A stretch of DNA of 64,000 nucleotides from Bacteroidales bacterium (lineage in GTDB: Bacteria; Bacteroidota; Bacteroidia; Bacteroidales; Bacteroidaceae): assembly GCA_030532685.1 (NCBI GenBank), contig JAUNKN010000001.1, forward strand, positions 87,757 through 151,756, in the 5' to 3' direction. The notes beneath the pieces are model-generated. The model ran no database searches. It was not told where the DNA came from and was given only the letters and a program-made list of their open reading frames with translations. Position numbers and translations under genes: made by a program. Shown piece after piece: positions 30,370 through 40,384 of the stretch; position 1 is the first letter of the stretch; every line of letters begins with the position of its first letter.

Positions 30370-31764
30370 ATGGCCTCTTTCCAAGAAAAGATAGGTTACG
30401 GCTTGGGCGACATGTCCTCGTCAATGTTTTGGAAGGTATTCTCGACTTACCTTCCTTTCTTTTATTCCAACATTTTTGGACTCAGCTTAGAAGCGACTGC
30501 AACGCTTTTGCTCGTTGCACGTATATGGGACGCTGTGAGCGATCCAATGATGGGGGTCATTGCCGACCGTACCCAAACACGTTGGGGAAAATATCGCCCT
30601 TATTTGCTGTGGATGGCTCTTCCCTTTGCTGTTGCCGGAACTTTGCTTTTCACAACCCCTGACACCAGCGAAGGCCTCAAAACGGCTTGGGCTTATGTTA
30701 CTTATTTATTGATGATGACAGTTTACACTGCCATCAATGTGCCTTATGGTTCAATGTTGGGAGTCATGACCGATAATTCTGACGAGAAGACGACCTTCTC
30801 CTCCTACCGAATGTTTTTTGCCTATGGTGGGTCTTTTATCGTTTTGGCCGGTTGGGAACCTCTGGTACGATGGTTCAATCAGTGGCAAAACCTTCCATTG
30901 GAAGCTGCCAATGCCAATAGTTGGCAGTGGGCTATGATTGTCGTGAGTGCGACTTGTTTTATCTTGTTCTTATTGACTTTTGCCTATACGCGAGAGCATC
31001 TCAAAACGAATGCTTCCGAGAGTGTGAAGAGCGATTTCCGTGCCCTTTTGCGCAATCGTCCTTGGTGGATTCTTCTTGGCGCTGTCATTTCGTTCAATTT
31101 CCTCAATGCCATTCGCTACACTGTTACCCCTTTCTTCTTTGCCTCTGTTGTTGGGGCGCAAGCGCAGATAGAGCTTTTCTCACTCCAAATGTTATTTTAC
31201 GCAGGTCTGTTCCTTTCCGTTGGAGAAGTTGCCAACATGCTGGGAGTAGCCCTCGCAGCTCCTCTTTCTCGATGGTTCAGCAAAAAGACGACTTTCCTGC
31301 TCTCACTGATTGGGATTATTGCAGTTAGTTGTACTTTCTATTTCGTCCCCGATACGAGCTATCTCTCCATGCTGGCTCTACAAATCCTCTTTTGTATTTT
31401 CACGGGAGTCATTTCGCCACTGATGTGGAGTATGTATGCGGACATCGCGGACTATTCGGAGTTGGAACACCATACGGCTTCTACAGGACTCATCTTCTCT
31501 TCGTCGTCTATGGCCCAAAAGTTTGGAGCAGCCTTTGGGGCTTCTGGTGTAGCAGCTTTGCTGGCACTTGTGGGGTACAACACAACCCAAGGAGCAACTC
31601 AAACTCCAGAAGCCATCGAAGGCATACGGCAGCTGATGAGTTTTGCCCCTGCGGTCATCGCTGTGGTAAGCTTCCTTTTTATCTTGGCCTACCCTTTGGG
31701 CAAACAACGCATGGCCGAGATAGGCCAACGCTTGTCTGCATTGCGTGCTCAAGCCACAAAGTAA
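30370..31764 (+). CDS. GPH-family sugar:cation symporter
   Basis: A 464-residue transporter of the glycoside-pentoside-hexuronide family (major facilitator type) with about 12 TM segments. The family motif DPMMGVIADRTQTRWGKYRP is between TM2 and TM3, and VPYGSMLGVMTDN is the second conserved loop. It would import a sugar with Na+ or H+. The next gene is a GH130 phosphorylase, so a beta-mannoside such as mannosyl-GlcNAc or a mannobiose is the likely cargo (inference from context). Upstream in-frame codons overlap the promoter and were left out. Confidence 0.87.
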   Translation: MASFQEKIGYGLGDMSSSMFWKVFSTYLPFFYSNIFGLSLEATATLLLVARIWDAVSDPMMGVIADRTQTRWGKYRPYLLWMALPFAVAGTLLFTTPDTSEGLKTAWAYVTYLLMMTVYTAINVPYGSMLGVMTDNSDEKTTFSSYRMFFAYGGSFIVLAGWEPLVRWFNQWQNLPLEAANANSWQWAMIVVSATCFILFLLTFAYTREHLKTNASESVKSDFRALLRNRPWWILLGAVISFNFLNAIRYTVTPFFFASVVGAQAQIELFSLQMLFYAGLFLSVGEVANMLGVALAAPLSRWFSKKTTFLLSLIGIIAVSCTFYFVPDTSYLSMLALQILFCIFTGVISPLMWSMYADIADYSELEHHTASTGLIFSSSSMAQKFGAAFGASGVAALLALVGYNTTQGATQTPEAIEGIRQLMSFAPAVIAVVSFLFILAYPLGKQRMAEIGQRLSALRAQATK

Positions 31765-31849
31765 GCACTCGACGTTGAGAATTGATAAAGCGGCTCTTAG
31801 CTTTTGTAAACTCTTGTCGTAAATAAGGTGCTACTTCTTTCCGCTTTTT

Positions 31850-31913
31850 CTACGTCCCATCTAAAAAATCCTACGTGGGACGTAGAAAATTCTTCTTCCC
31901 ACGTAGGATTTTC
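31850..31913. repeat. Dispersed CTACGTGGGA repeat, copy 4
   Basis: The cores CTACGTCCCAT, CCTACGTGGGACGTAG and TTCCCACGTAGGA lie between the GPH symporter and the GH130 gene. Order and spacing resemble copy 1. Confidence 0.8.
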
Positions 31914-32006
31914 GACAACGTATATAGAAAGTTCTAGTTCTCAGAACACTCCTTGACAAACGAATTTTCTCTAATTTCTCTCATCTCTTCAAACTCCCTC
32001 CTCTTT

Positions 32007-32975
32007 ATGCAAGCAATACCTTGGCAAGAACGTCCCTCAGGAAGTAAAGAACTCGTGTGGCGTTATTCAGAAAACCCCATCATAGATCGCTATGCTATCC
32101 CTTCGAGCAATAGTATTTTCAATTCGGCCGTTGTGCGCTATGGAGAAGGCTTTGCTGGAGTGTTTCGCTGCGACAATCGTTCTGTTCAGATGAATATTTT
32201 CGCAGGTTTCTCTCCCGATGGTATTCATTGGAACATTGAGCACGACCCCATCGTATTTCAAGCTGCGCCTGGCACTGAACCAGAAGCAATAGAACACTTG
32301 TACAAATATGATCCTCGCGTTGTATGGATAGAGGATCGCTACTGGATAACATGGTGCAATGGTTTCGGAGGTAGTCCCACGATAGGGGTAGGCTATACGT
32401 TCGATTTCAAGGAATTTTTCCAATGTGAAAGCGCTTTCCTCCCCTTCAACCGCAACGGAGTCCTCTTTCCCGAGAAAATCAATGGCAATTATGCCATGCT
32501 GTCTCGGCCTTCCGATAGTGGACATACACCCTTTGGAGATATTTGGTTGAGCCAGTCGCCCGATATGACTTTCTGGGGAAAACATCGCTTGGTAATGCGC
32601 CCTACTCCATTTCCAGATAGTGCATGGCAATGCACCAAAACTGGAGCAGGGCCTATCCCTATTCGTACAGAAGAAGGGTGGTTAATGTTTTACCATGGAG
32701 TTATTACGACCTGCAATGGTTTCCGATATTCTATGGGAGCAGCTTTGCTCGACTTAGACAATCCCTCTAAGGTGTTGTACCGCTCTATGGACTATTTGTT
32801 GGCTCCTGCTGAACTATATGAACTGACGGGCGATGTCCCCAACGTCGTCTTTCCCTGTGCAGCACTTACCGAAGGTAATCGCTGCGCCATCTACTATGGT
32901 GCTGCCGACACCGTGGTTGCGCTCGCGTTTTGCTATATCGACGAAGTACTTGCGTGGCTCAAAACTCAAGGATAA
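32007..32975 (+). CDS. GH130 beta-mannoside phosphorylase
   Basis: A 322-residue five-bladed propeller enzyme of family GH130, which splits beta-1,4-mannosides with phosphate to give mannose-1-phosphate. Conserved blocks are [57 protein letters not shown] and [12 protein letters not shown]. The short length fits the GH130_2 group, which acts on Man-GlcNAc and manno-oligosaccharides, rather than the longer mannosylglucose phosphorylases. There is no signal peptide, so it acts in the cytoplasm on sugar imported by the GPH symporter just upstream. The start at 32007 was chosen because the 18 upstream residues are unlike the family. Confidence 0.87.
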   Translation: MQAIPWQERPSGSKELVWRYSENPIIDRYAIPSSNSIFNSAVVRYGEGFAGVFRCDNRSVQMNIFAGFSPDGIHWNIEHDPIVFQAAPGTEPEAIEHLYKYDPRVVWIEDRYWITWCNGFGGSPTIGVGYTFDFKEFFQCESAFLPFNRNGVLFPEKINGNYAMLSRPSDSGHTPFGDIWLSQSPDMTFWGKHRLVMRPTPFPDSAWQCTKTGAGPIPIRTEEGWLMFYHGVITTCNGFRYSMGAALLDLDNPSKVLYRSMDYLLAPAELYELTGDVPNVVFPCAALTEGNRCAIYYGAADTVVALAFCYIDEVLAWLKTQG

Positions 32976-32976
32976 A

Positions 32977-33016
32977 ATAATGCTCCCCAGTTTCTTACGA
33001 GACTGGGGAGCATTAT
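32977..33016. terminator. Bidirectional terminator between GH130 and the DUF4369 gene
   Basis: A 15-bp perfect stem (ATAATGCTCCCCAGT / ACTGGGGAGCATTAT) with a 10-base loop lies between convergent genes. Confidence 0.8.
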
Positions 33017-33035
33017 CGCTTGTGTTATGTTGTTT

Positions 33036-33791
33036 TTACTTATATACCCAACGGGTACCGCCACGTTCTTTACGTTTATTGGGCTTGCGAGTGTTCATTG
33101 CAGGGTGTTGGTAACCCACGTGAGCCAGTACCTCGCTCACAGAAGGATAGGCGAAAAAACGATCGGGAGCGGCATCAAGGATGCGTTGGATTTGTCGTGT
33201 CAAAGTGGGATGCCCCATTTCTTGTACTAAGAGGGAGAAGTAGCCAGGTCCCAGTGGGTTGCTGGCGTTGTCGAGGACAAATGCTACTTCGAGGTTTTCA
33301 ATACGTTCCTGTATTTTTCGACGTTTGCCATCTAACTGATGGCGCACCTCCTCTATGGGTTTACTTGCATAGAGCAAACGGCGTTGAGTGTTGTCAATCT
33401 CCCACAACGCGGCATCGAGGCGACTACGCTCTCTGCGAAAGTTATTGAGTCTATCGTTGAGTGGGCTTCCTGTTACAGATTGTTCGTAATTGTCCACCTG
33501 TATGAGCAGCTCACCACTTTCTAAGACAATGGGCATCAGTCGTTCCGTTCCCATATACACCTCTGCAAGTGTAATGCTGTCCACACTCCCTCCGAAGTTG
33601 AAACGTCCGTGCACGACCTCACAAGAGTCTAAGTCGATGGTGCGTGTTGTCGTTCCGTGAGAACTAACCATACGCAAATAGAGTTTTTGTCCATCCAAAC
33701 AGGCTAAGGAAGACGACCCGTCGATGTTGTACTGAGAAGCACAAGAAGAAAACACGAACAGAGCCGCTATGTAGATGAATAGAAGACGCAT
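33036..33791 (-). CDS. DUF4369-type lipoprotein
   Basis: A 251-residue predicted lipoprotein: the hydrophobic start MRLLFIYIAALFVF ends in lipobox FSSC (Cys near 17). A beta-sandwich region (GQKLYLRMVSS ... GRFNFGGSVDSITLAEVYMG ... MPIVLESGELLIQVDNYEQ) has the DUF4369 pattern found at the N-terminus of Bacteroidota thioredoxin-like proteins. A charged helical part follows (residues 120-165), and a basic tail (TRKPNKRKERGGTRW). No thioredoxin domain is present. An alternative ATG lies 12 bases upstream. The role is unknown. Confidence 0.75.
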   Translation of the reverse strand: MRLLFIYIAALFVFSSCASQYNIDGSSSLACLDGQKLYLRMVSSHGTTTRTIDLDSCEVVHGRFNFGGSVDSITLAEVYMGTERLMPIVLESGELLIQVDNYEQSVTGSPLNDRLNNFRRERSRLDAALWEIDNTQRRLLYASKPIEEVRHQLDGKRRKIQERIENLEVAFVLDNASNPLGPGYFSLLVQEMGHPTLTRQIQRILDAAPDRFFAYPSVSEVLAHVGYQHPAMNTRKPNKRKERGGTRWVYK

Positions 33792-33828
33792 GGCAACGAG
33801 CATTTAAGAGTACGCAATGATTGATATG

Positions 33829-33860
33829 CAAAAGTACATCTTCTTTCTGCGAAAAACAAA
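33829..33860 (-). promoter_or_regulatory. Promoter of the DUF4369 lipoprotein gene
   Basis: On the minus strand: TTTG (33860-33857), a 20-bp spacer and TACTTTTG (33836-33829). A full consensus match. Confidence 0.85.
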
Positions 33861-34127
33861 CAAAATCAGAGAGTTCTCTCTATTTGATAACGTTATTTGC
33901 AACTTCTCTCTCGTTTATAGGATTTGCTTTGTCATTCTTTGCATTCGTGCAGATGTATTTGCCCTATTCGTTCCCCCACTTCCATATTCTCGAATCCCCA
34001 CGGCAATAAAAAAGTTTCCTCTTCGTTTTTCGCTCTGAGTATCTTTCCTTTTTATATGCGATAAATAGTCTGCATTATTTGGCAAAATAAAAAGCAGACA
34101 AACGCACGCCGTGTGCAGAAAAATGAG

Positions 34128-34135
34128 TAAATTTG
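34128..34135 (+). promoter_or_regulatory. guaB: guaB -7 box
   Basis: TAAATTTG lies 24 bases before the ATG. The -33 element is not clear. It overlaps the ATG at 34133, which therefore cannot be the start. Confidence 0.65.
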
Positions 34136-34159
34136 CACGCAATAAAATCCCAAGTTACT

Positions 34160-35641
34160 ATGACTGCCAATTTCATTGCCGACAAAATCGTCATGGATGG
34201 ACTCACCTATGACGACGTCCTCCTCGTACCTGCTTATTCCGAAGTGTTGCCACGCACCGTATCGCTGGCTACGAAATTCTCGCGCAACATCGAGCTGCAA
34301 ATCCCCTTCGTAACCGCTGCCATGGATACCGTAACGGAGGCACAAATGGCTATTGCCATTGCTCGAGAAGGAGGTATTGGTGTGATTCACAAAAACATGT
34401 CGATTGAGGAGCAGGCTCGTCAAGTGGCTATCGTGAAGCGTGCCGAAAACGGTATGATTTACGACCCAGTGACCATTAAGCGTGGAAAGACCGTAAAAGA
34501 TGCCCTTGATCTTATGGCAGAATACCACATTGGAGGTATTCCCGTGGTAGACGATGCAATGAAGCTCGTGGGAATCGTGACCAATCGCGATTTGCGATTT
34601 GAACATGACCTTGACAAGAAAATTGATGCCGTCATGACAAGCGAGAATCTTGTGACAACCAATACGCAGACCGACCTTGTGGCAGCCAGCGAAATTTTGC
34701 AACGCAACAAAATTGAGAAGCTCCCAGTTGTCGATGCAGAGGGCCGCTTGGTAGGGCTCATTACCTACAAGGACATCACAAAGGCCAAAGATAAGCCTAT
34801 GGCTTGCAAGGATAGCAAGGGCCGTTTGCGCGTTGCGGCAGGAGTGGGAGTAACAGCCGATACCATGGAGCGAATCGATGCTCTTGTTGCAGCTGGTGCG
34901 GATGCCATTGTCATCGACACGGCACACGGACACTCTAAAGGCGTTATTGAGAAGCTCAAGGAAGCAAAAGCCAAATATCCTAATGTGGACATTGTGGTAG
35001 GAAATATCGCAACGGGAGAAGCCGCTCGTATGTTGGTAGAAGCTGGCGCAGATGCCGTAAAAGTAGGTATTGGACCTGGTTCTATTTGTACGACACGCGT
35101 CGTCGCAGGTGTGGGAGTTCCCCAGCTTTCTGCTGTTTACGATGTCGCCAAAGCTCTCGAAGGAACAGGAGTACCTCTGATTGCCGACGGAGGTTTGCGT
35201 TATTCAGGCGACGTGGTCAAAGCGATTGCCGCAGGTGGCTGTAGCTGCATGATTGGTTCCTTAGTAGCTGGTTGTGAAGAAAGTCCTGGCGAAACCGTAT
35301 TGTTTAATGGCCGTAAGTTCAAAACTTATCGTGGTATGGGTAGTCTCGAAGCGATGGAAAATGGATCGAAAGATCGCTATTTCCAAGGCGGAGTAGGCGA
35401 TGTGAAGAAACTCGTTCCCGAGGGAATTGCAGGCCGCGTACCTTACAAAGGAAGTGTACAGGAAGTTATTTATCAACTTGTCGGAGGGCTTCGTTCAGGT
35501 ATGGGCTATTGCGGGGCTGCTACAATAGACCAGCTCCACAATGCTAAGTTTACCCGTATTACCAACGCAGGTGTACTCGAAAGCCACCCACACGATATCA
35601 CCATCACCAGCGAAGCTCCTAACTACTCGCGCAGTGAATAA
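34160..35641 (+). CDS. guaB: IMP dehydrogenase
   Basis: A 493-residue enzyme oxidising IMP to XMP, the step before GuaA. The N-terminal barrel begins [20 protein letters not shown]. Two CBS domains occupy about residues 100-215 ([39 protein letters not shown]). The catalytic loop is [18 protein letters not shown] with its nucleophilic Cys. The NAD/IMP site continues as [19 protein letters not shown], and the mobile flap has GMGSLEAM. The start at 34160 follows the promoter. A hairpin closes the gene. Confidence 0.97.
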   Translation: MTANFIADKIVMDGLTYDDVLLVPAYSEVLPRTVSLATKFSRNIELQIPFVTAAMDTVTEAQMAIAIAREGGIGVIHKNMSIEEQARQVAIVKRAENGMIYDPVTIKRGKTVKDALDLMAEYHIGGIPVVDDAMKLVGIVTNRDLRFEHDLDKKIDAVMTSENLVTTNTQTDLVAASEILQRNKIEKLPVVDAEGRLVGLITYKDITKAKDKPMACKDSKGRLRVAAGVGVTADTMERIDALVAAGADAIVIDTAHGHSKGVIEKLKEAKAKYPNVDIVVGNIATGEAARMLVEAGADAVKVGIGPGSICTTRVVAGVGVPQLSAVYDVAKALEGTGVPLIADGGLRYSGDVVKAIAAGGCSCMIGSLVAGCEESPGETVLFNGRKFKTYRGMGSLEAMENGSKDRYFQGGVGDVKKLVPEGIAGRVPYKGSVQEVIYQLVGGLRSGMGYCGAATIDQLHNAKFTRITNAGVLESHPHDITITSEAPNYSRSE

Positions 35642-35670
35642 GTTTTACTTATAATATTCCCACCATAAAG

Positions 35671-35706
35671 GGTCTTCGAGTTTGTTCTCAGACTCGAAGA
35701 CCTTTC
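35671..35706 (+). terminator. guaB terminator
   Basis: An 11-bp stem (GGTCTTCGAGT / ACTCGAAGACC) with a 10-base loop is followed by TTTC, 29 bases after the guaB stop. Confidence 0.75.
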
Positions 35707-35731
35707 ATGGCATTCTGACGAAGAATACAAA

Positions 35732-37165
35732 ATGAAGAAATTCCTTTTTTCCCTCTCTATGGGGTTGTTCTCTATGGTCGCAATGGCTCAAAGCAGTAGC
35801 CCCATTTTGATGCGCATAGCCGGAAAACCTATTACTCGAGCGGAATTTGAATACGCCTATAACAAGAATAATGGAGTAGAAGGAGCTGTCGAGAAAAAAA
35901 GTATTGATGAATATCTCGATATGTTCATCAATTATAAACTAAAAGTCGCGGCGGCCGAAGCTTTGAAGATGGATACTCTAAAAAGTTTCCAAGAAGAGTT
36001 TCGCACCTATCGTGACATGCAACTCACTCCTGCTTTGAAGAACCAAGCTTTTATTGACTCTGTTGCTCGTAAAGTGTACGATGATTACGCGAAACAAGTT
36101 GGTGGAGAGGACCTTCTTACAACGGCACATATACTCCTCATGTTGGAACAGACAGCAACCGATAGCCAGAAAGAGCGCGTCGCGCAGCGAGCCGACAGTA
36201 TATACAATGCTATTGTTGCTGGAGCAGACTTTGCAGAGATGGCTCGCAAGTTTAGTCAAGACCCTGGTTCTGCGAGCAAGGGAGGTGAGCTTCCTCCCAT
36301 AGGAAAAGGCATGACCTTAAAGGAATTTGAGACTGCGGCCTATGCGCTTCAAGCAGGACAAATGAGTCGTCCTGTTTTGAGTCCCGTAGGTTATCATATC
36401 ATTTGGATGAAGGAGCGCAAGCCACTCGATAGTTATGAGGTCATCTACCCTACTCTGCTCGAATCGCTCAAACTTCAAGGAATTGAGGAGGCAGCTGCAG
36501 AAAATCGACTTCAAAAATTGATCGCAGCAGGTCATACTCGTGAAGCAGTTATGGATAGCCTGCTGCGTGCAGGTATTGCGGCTAATCCCGATTTGGAACA
36601 TCTTGTTCAAGAGTATCATGATGGTCTCTTACTTTTCGAAGTTGCGAAAAAGGAGGTTTGGGATGTGGCCGCTCAAGATATAAAAGGCTTGGAGCGTCAA
36701 TTCAAGAAGAATAAGAAGCGTTATGCTTGGAAACATCCTCGTTTCAAAGGTTATATTGTGAGTGGAAAAACAGAAGAAGCTGCTCAGAATGCCAAGAAGC
36801 TCATAGCAAAGGGGGTACCTGCAGGTAAAGAAATGACCGATTTTCTGAAAGAACATCTGAACAAAGATAGCGTAGTGGTTACAGCTCGTGGTCGTTATTT
36901 AGTTGCACAAGGCGAAAATTCGACCATCGACCGATTGGCATTTGGAGACAAACAGAAAGAAGTCTTTCCCCTGCGTCCTGGCTTCGATCATACGCTCATC
37001 GTGGGGGAAGTTTTGAAAAAACCTAAGACCTATGAAGATGTCAAGACCGATGTTCTTGCCGATCATCAAGCTAAGCTTGAGAAGAAATGGGTGGAAGGTT
37101 TGCGTAAGCGTTTCACTGTCGAAGTCGACAAAGCGGTACTTCGTACCGTAAATCAACATAAGTAG
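35732..37165 (+). CDS. Periplasmic peptidyl-prolyl isomerase (parvulin/PpiC type)
   Basis: A 477-residue exported protein with a signal peptide ending near VAMAQ (residue 20). The chaperone-like N-terminal helical region includes SIDEYLDMFINYKLKVAAAE. One clear parvulin domain (residues about 125-235) carries LTTAHILLMLE, FSQDPGSASKGGELPPIGKG and VGYHIIWMKERK. The C-terminal half is a further, degenerate part. It should help outer-membrane proteins fold in the periplasm. A second SurA-like gene follows after 4 bases. Confidence 0.87.
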   Translation: MKKFLFSLSMGLFSMVAMAQSSSPILMRIAGKPITRAEFEYAYNKNNGVEGAVEKKSIDEYLDMFINYKLKVAAAEALKMDTLKSFQEEFRTYRDMQLTPALKNQAFIDSVARKVYDDYAKQVGGEDLLTTAHILLMLEQTATDSQKERVAQRADSIYNAIVAGADFAEMARKFSQDPGSASKGGELPPIGKGMTLKEFETAAYALQAGQMSRPVLSPVGYHIIWMKERKPLDSYEVIYPTLLESLKLQGIEEAAAENRLQKLIAAGHTREAVMDSLLRAGIAANPDLEHLVQEYHDGLLLFEVAKKEVWDVAAQDIKGLERQFKKNKKRYAWKHPRFKGYIVSGKTEEAAQNAKKLIAKGVPAGKEMTDFLKEHLNKDSVVVTARGRYLVAQGENSTIDRLAFGDKQKEVFPLRPGFDHTLIVGEVLKKPKTYEDVKTDVLADHQAKLEKKWVEGLRKRFTVEVDKAVLRTVNQHK

Positions 37166-37169
37166 ACTC

Positions 37170-38537
37170 ATGATGTACAAGTATTTAATGCTCTTTGCCT
37201 TATCCTTTCTCTGTGCAGGCAAGGCAGAAGCCCAGACACCCAAGAAAAACATTGTGGACGAAGTGATTTGGATAGTCGGAGACTCTCCCATACTTCGTTC
37301 TGATATCGAGGAGTTTCGTATAGCCAACGAGGAAGCTGGGCAGGTGTTTAGCGATCCTTATGGCCAAATCCCCGAGCAGCTTGCTCTGCAGAAGCTTTAC
37401 ATCAATCAAGCCGAGATCGATTCGATTGAGGCCAATGAAGATCAAGTAATGATGGCGGCTGATCAGATGGTGAGTCGCGGGATTCAATATGCCGGTTCGC
37501 GTGAAAACTTGGAGATGCAACTGCACCGCAGTATCGCACAAATCCGAGAAATGTACAAGGAACAGGCGCGTACACAGCAGCGCGTGGAAGGTGTTCAGCG
37601 CAAGCTCACCTCTCATTTGAAAATTACGCCAGCTGAAGTACGTGACTATTTTGAGCGTCAGCCACAGGATAGTCTGCCTTTCGTTCCGACTCAAGTCGAG
37701 GTACAAATCATTACGGCAACTCCTCAAGTAGATCCAGAAGAAGTAAATCGTATTGAGGGGCGACTGCGTGATTTTGCTCGCCGCGTCAATGAAGGAGAAA
37801 CTGAGTTCACACGCCTGGCACGTCTCTACTCTCAAGATGGAAGTGCCCGTAATGGCGGTGAATTAGGACTGAGTGGAAGAAACCAATGGGTGCCTGAATT
37901 TGCAAATGTTGCTTTCACGCTCAACGACCCGAAGAAGGTTTCTAAAATCGTACGCACAGAATTTGGTTACCACATTCTGCAGCTCATAGAAAAGCGTGGT
38001 GATAAAGTAAATGTACGTCACATTCTGCTCAAACCAGAGATTAAGAGCGAAGAATATGATCGCCAAATTGCTCGTTTGGATTCCATCGTCATGGATATTC
38101 GTGCAGGAAAGTTTACCTTTGAAGATGCTGCACTCAACCTCTCGGACGATAAAGATTCGCGCAATAACTATGGTATTATGTCCAATGCTCGCAATGAGCA
38201 AGGCAGCCTTGTGTCGCGCTTTGAAATGAAAGACCTCCCTCAGGATGTGGCTCGAATGGTCGAAAAGATGAAAGTGGGCGATATTAGTTCTGCTTTCCGC
38301 ATGATGGATCCCAAAACGGGGGGAGAAATTTGCGCCGTTATCAAGTTGCGCAATCGTATTGATGCTCATCGTGCCAATCTGACCGACGATTTCCAGATGC
38401 TCAAAAATATCTATACCAATAAGCGTCAGAACGAAGTGCTACGCAAGTGGATAGCCGAAAAAGTCAAGACGACCTATACGCGTATCCACCCCGATTGGCG
38501 CAACCACAAATTTGAATACGAAGGCTGGATAAAATAA
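37170..38537 (+). CDS. SurA-like periplasmic chaperone/isomerase
   Basis: A 455-residue exported protein: signal peptide to GKAEAQ (about residue 22), then the SurA N-domain (VDEVIWIVGDSPILRSDIEE). Two parvulin domains follow: about 175-285 with FTRLARLYSQDGSARNGGEL and TEFGYHILQLIEKRG, and about 285-400 with VNVRHILLKPE and FEDAALNLSDDKDSRNNYG. This is the classical SurA order. Together with the preceding PpiC protein and the OstA-like protein downstream it forms an outer-membrane biogenesis operon. Confidence 0.88.
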   Translation: MMYKYLMLFALSFLCAGKAEAQTPKKNIVDEVIWIVGDSPILRSDIEEFRIANEEAGQVFSDPYGQIPEQLALQKLYINQAEIDSIEANEDQVMMAADQMVSRGIQYAGSRENLEMQLHRSIAQIREMYKEQARTQQRVEGVQRKLTSHLKITPAEVRDYFERQPQDSLPFVPTQVEVQIITATPQVDPEEVNRIEGRLRDFARRVNEGETEFTRLARLYSQDGSARNGGELGLSGRNQWVPEFANVAFTLNDPKKVSKIVRTEFGYHILQLIEKRGDKVNVRHILLKPEIKSEEYDRQIARLDSIVMDIRAGKFTFEDAALNLSDDKDSRNNYGIMSNARNEQGSLVSRFEMKDLPQDVARMVEKMKVGDISSAFRMMDPKTGGEICAVIKLRNRIDAHRANLTDDFQMLKNIYTNKRQNEVLRKWIAEKVKTTYTRIHPDWRNHKFEYEGWIK

Positions 38538-38560
38538 TCTTTGCCTCTCAGCAAGCTCTC

Positions 38561-40249
38561 ATGAAATTGCTTCATTTATCGCTACTCTCTCGTAAGGTTT
38601 GGACAGGAATTGGGCTACTCGCCCTTTTCCTTGTCCAAACTTTTGCATATACCTATCACGCTCCACGTAAGCGCACTCCTAAAAAGGATGAATCCATACA
38701 TATTCATCACGCCGACCGCTTGTTTCGTGACATTTCTATCACAGCCGATGGTCAGGTATTAGTGGGTAATGTCTTTCTTTCTCATAGCGGCATGAGGTTA
38801 AAGTGCGACAGTGCCGTATTCTACGAAGCTTCAAATAGTTTTATGGCCTATGGCCGTGTACGATTTGCTCAAGGCGACACGCTCACCCTCACTGGCGATA
38901 GCATTTATTATGATGGGACTTCTCAGTTCGCTCGTGTGTTTCGCAATGTAGTGATGCGCCACCATAAAATGACGCTCCATACCGATTTGCTCAATTATGA
39001 CCGTATTGCCGGACGCGGTTTCTATGATGTTGGAGGGAAAATCATTGATGGAAAAACGCAACTAACCTCTCAGCGCGGAGACTATTTCACCACCAATCGT
39101 CAAGCGACCTTCAACGATGACGTACTGCTCATCAACGAGAAGAAGGACAGTGTCCTAACCAACAACCTGCATTACGACACGCGCACCAAATGGGCGCATG
39201 CCACGGGGCCAACAAATTTATTGAGCGGAGGAAGTCGTATCTATACGACCGATGGCTTGTACAACACGCAAAGTGGAAAGGCTCATCTCACCCAACGTCC
39301 ACAACTTTTCAATAAAGGACGAAAGCTTGTGGGCGATAGCATAGCTTATGATAAATCTACGGGTTTCTCCGAAGCTTTTCGCAATGTAATCTTTACCGAC
39401 TCGACCGACCGTGACAATAAGAACATTCTCATGGGCGACTATGGCTATTATGACGAGCCCAAGGGAGAGGCTATGGCTACGGAGCGTGCATTAGGCAAGA
39501 ACTTCTCGCGCAATGCCGACACCCTCTACATTCATGCCGATACCCTTCGCCTCTACTCTTATGACCTGCGTACCGATTCGGCCTATCGTGTGCTTCATGC
39601 TTACTTTCATGTCCGTGCTTATCGCACGGATGTACAAGCTGTTTGTGACTCACTTGTTTTCCACTCAAAGAATCGATTGCTTTCGCTCTATCGCGACCCT
39701 ATTGCTTGGAGCGACGACCGTCAAATTTTAGGCGAGGAAATCAATATCTTCACCAACGACTCGACCATTGATTCCGTTTATGTAGAGCGGCAAGCATTGG
39801 TGGTACAATCGCTTCCCGACAGCACCCTCTACAACCAAGTTTCGGGAAACCTCATGCAAGCTTATTTCCACGCCGGGGAGCTTTATCAAACTCGCGTCGA
39901 TGGCAATGCTATGCTCGTGAATCATCCTATGGAGAAGGATAGCACCTTTCTCTACCAAAACTATTGTGAAGCCGCGAAACTCCGTGTAGATGTAGAACAG
40001 AAGAAAATGCGTCGTTTTTGGGCAGCCCCACTCGATGTAGGAAAAACCTACCCTATTGGTTTGGCTCCAGCCAATCATACTCGCCTCCCAGGGTTTGCTT
40101 GGTTCGACTATATTCGTCCGCTTTCGCCCAACGACCTTTTTGAGTGGCGCGGCAAGAGTACGGGTACCAAGCTCAAAGACAAACCTCGCAAACAAGCTCC
40201 TCTCCAGAAGCTATCCTCTGTGTCCCTCGTGTCCTCGGTTTCTCCGTAG
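38561..40249 (+). CDS. OstA-like (LptA/LptD N-domain) exported protein
   Basis: A 562-residue exported protein with a hydrophobic N-terminal segment (IGLLALFLVQTFAYTYHA). The rest is built of repeated short beta strands of the OstA/LptA type: ITADGQVLVGNVFLSH, LTGDSIYYDGTSQFARVFRN, LLNYDRIAGRGFYD and KLVGDSIAYDKSTGFSEAFR. Such proteins carry lipopolysaccharide across the periplasm. It is much longer than E. coli LptA, as is usual for the Bacteroidota form, but no LptD barrel is present. It starts 23 bases after surA. Confidence 0.82.
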   Translation: MKLLHLSLLSRKVWTGIGLLALFLVQTFAYTYHAPRKRTPKKDESIHIHHADRLFRDISITADGQVLVGNVFLSHSGMRLKCDSAVFYEASNSFMAYGRVRFAQGDTLTLTGDSIYYDGTSQFARVFRNVVMRHHKMTLHTDLLNYDRIAGRGFYDVGGKIIDGKTQLTSQRGDYFTTNRQATFNDDVLLINEKKDSVLTNNLHYDTRTKWAHATGPTNLLSGGSRIYTTDGLYNTQSGKAHLTQRPQLFNKGRKLVGDSIAYDKSTGFSEAFRNVIFTDSTDRDNKNILMGDYGYYDEPKGEAMATERALGKNFSRNADTLYIHADTLRLYSYDLRTDSAYRVLHAYFHVRAYRTDVQAVCDSLVFHSKNRLLSLYRDPIAWSDDRQILGEEINIFTNDSTIDSVYVERQALVVQSLPDSTLYNQVSGNLMQAYFHAGELYQTRVDGNAMLVNHPMEKDSTFLYQNYCEAAKLRVDVEQKKMRRFWAAPLDVGKTYPIGLAPANHTRLPGFAWFDYIRPLSPNDLFEWRGKSTGTKLKDKPRKQAPLQKLSSVSLVSSVSP

Positions 40250-40384
40250 CGCACACCAAAGAAGCAGTCCTAACGACTCGATATGTGGAAGCGATGAGAT
40301 TCATCTGTACAGCGTGCTATAAATTGGGCTGCTTGGGAGTTCTCATCGCTTCTTCTCTTTTTCCCTATTTTATCTCCTCTTTTT

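Larger units (their letters stand above)
33792..34159. other. Divergent intergenic region between the DUF4369 gene and guaB
   Basis: This AT-rich gap carries a consensus minus-strand promoter (33829-33860) and a plus-strand -7 box for guaB (34128-34135). The 260 bases between them hold no credible gene; two overlapping short frames near 33820-34040 are hydrophobic by chance and have no promoter. Confidence 0.6.

Noticed and set aside
33817-34038. Two overlapping short frames between the DUF4369 gene and guaB
   Set aside because: They lie across a consensus minus-strand promoter and are hydrophobic through AT-rich composition alone.
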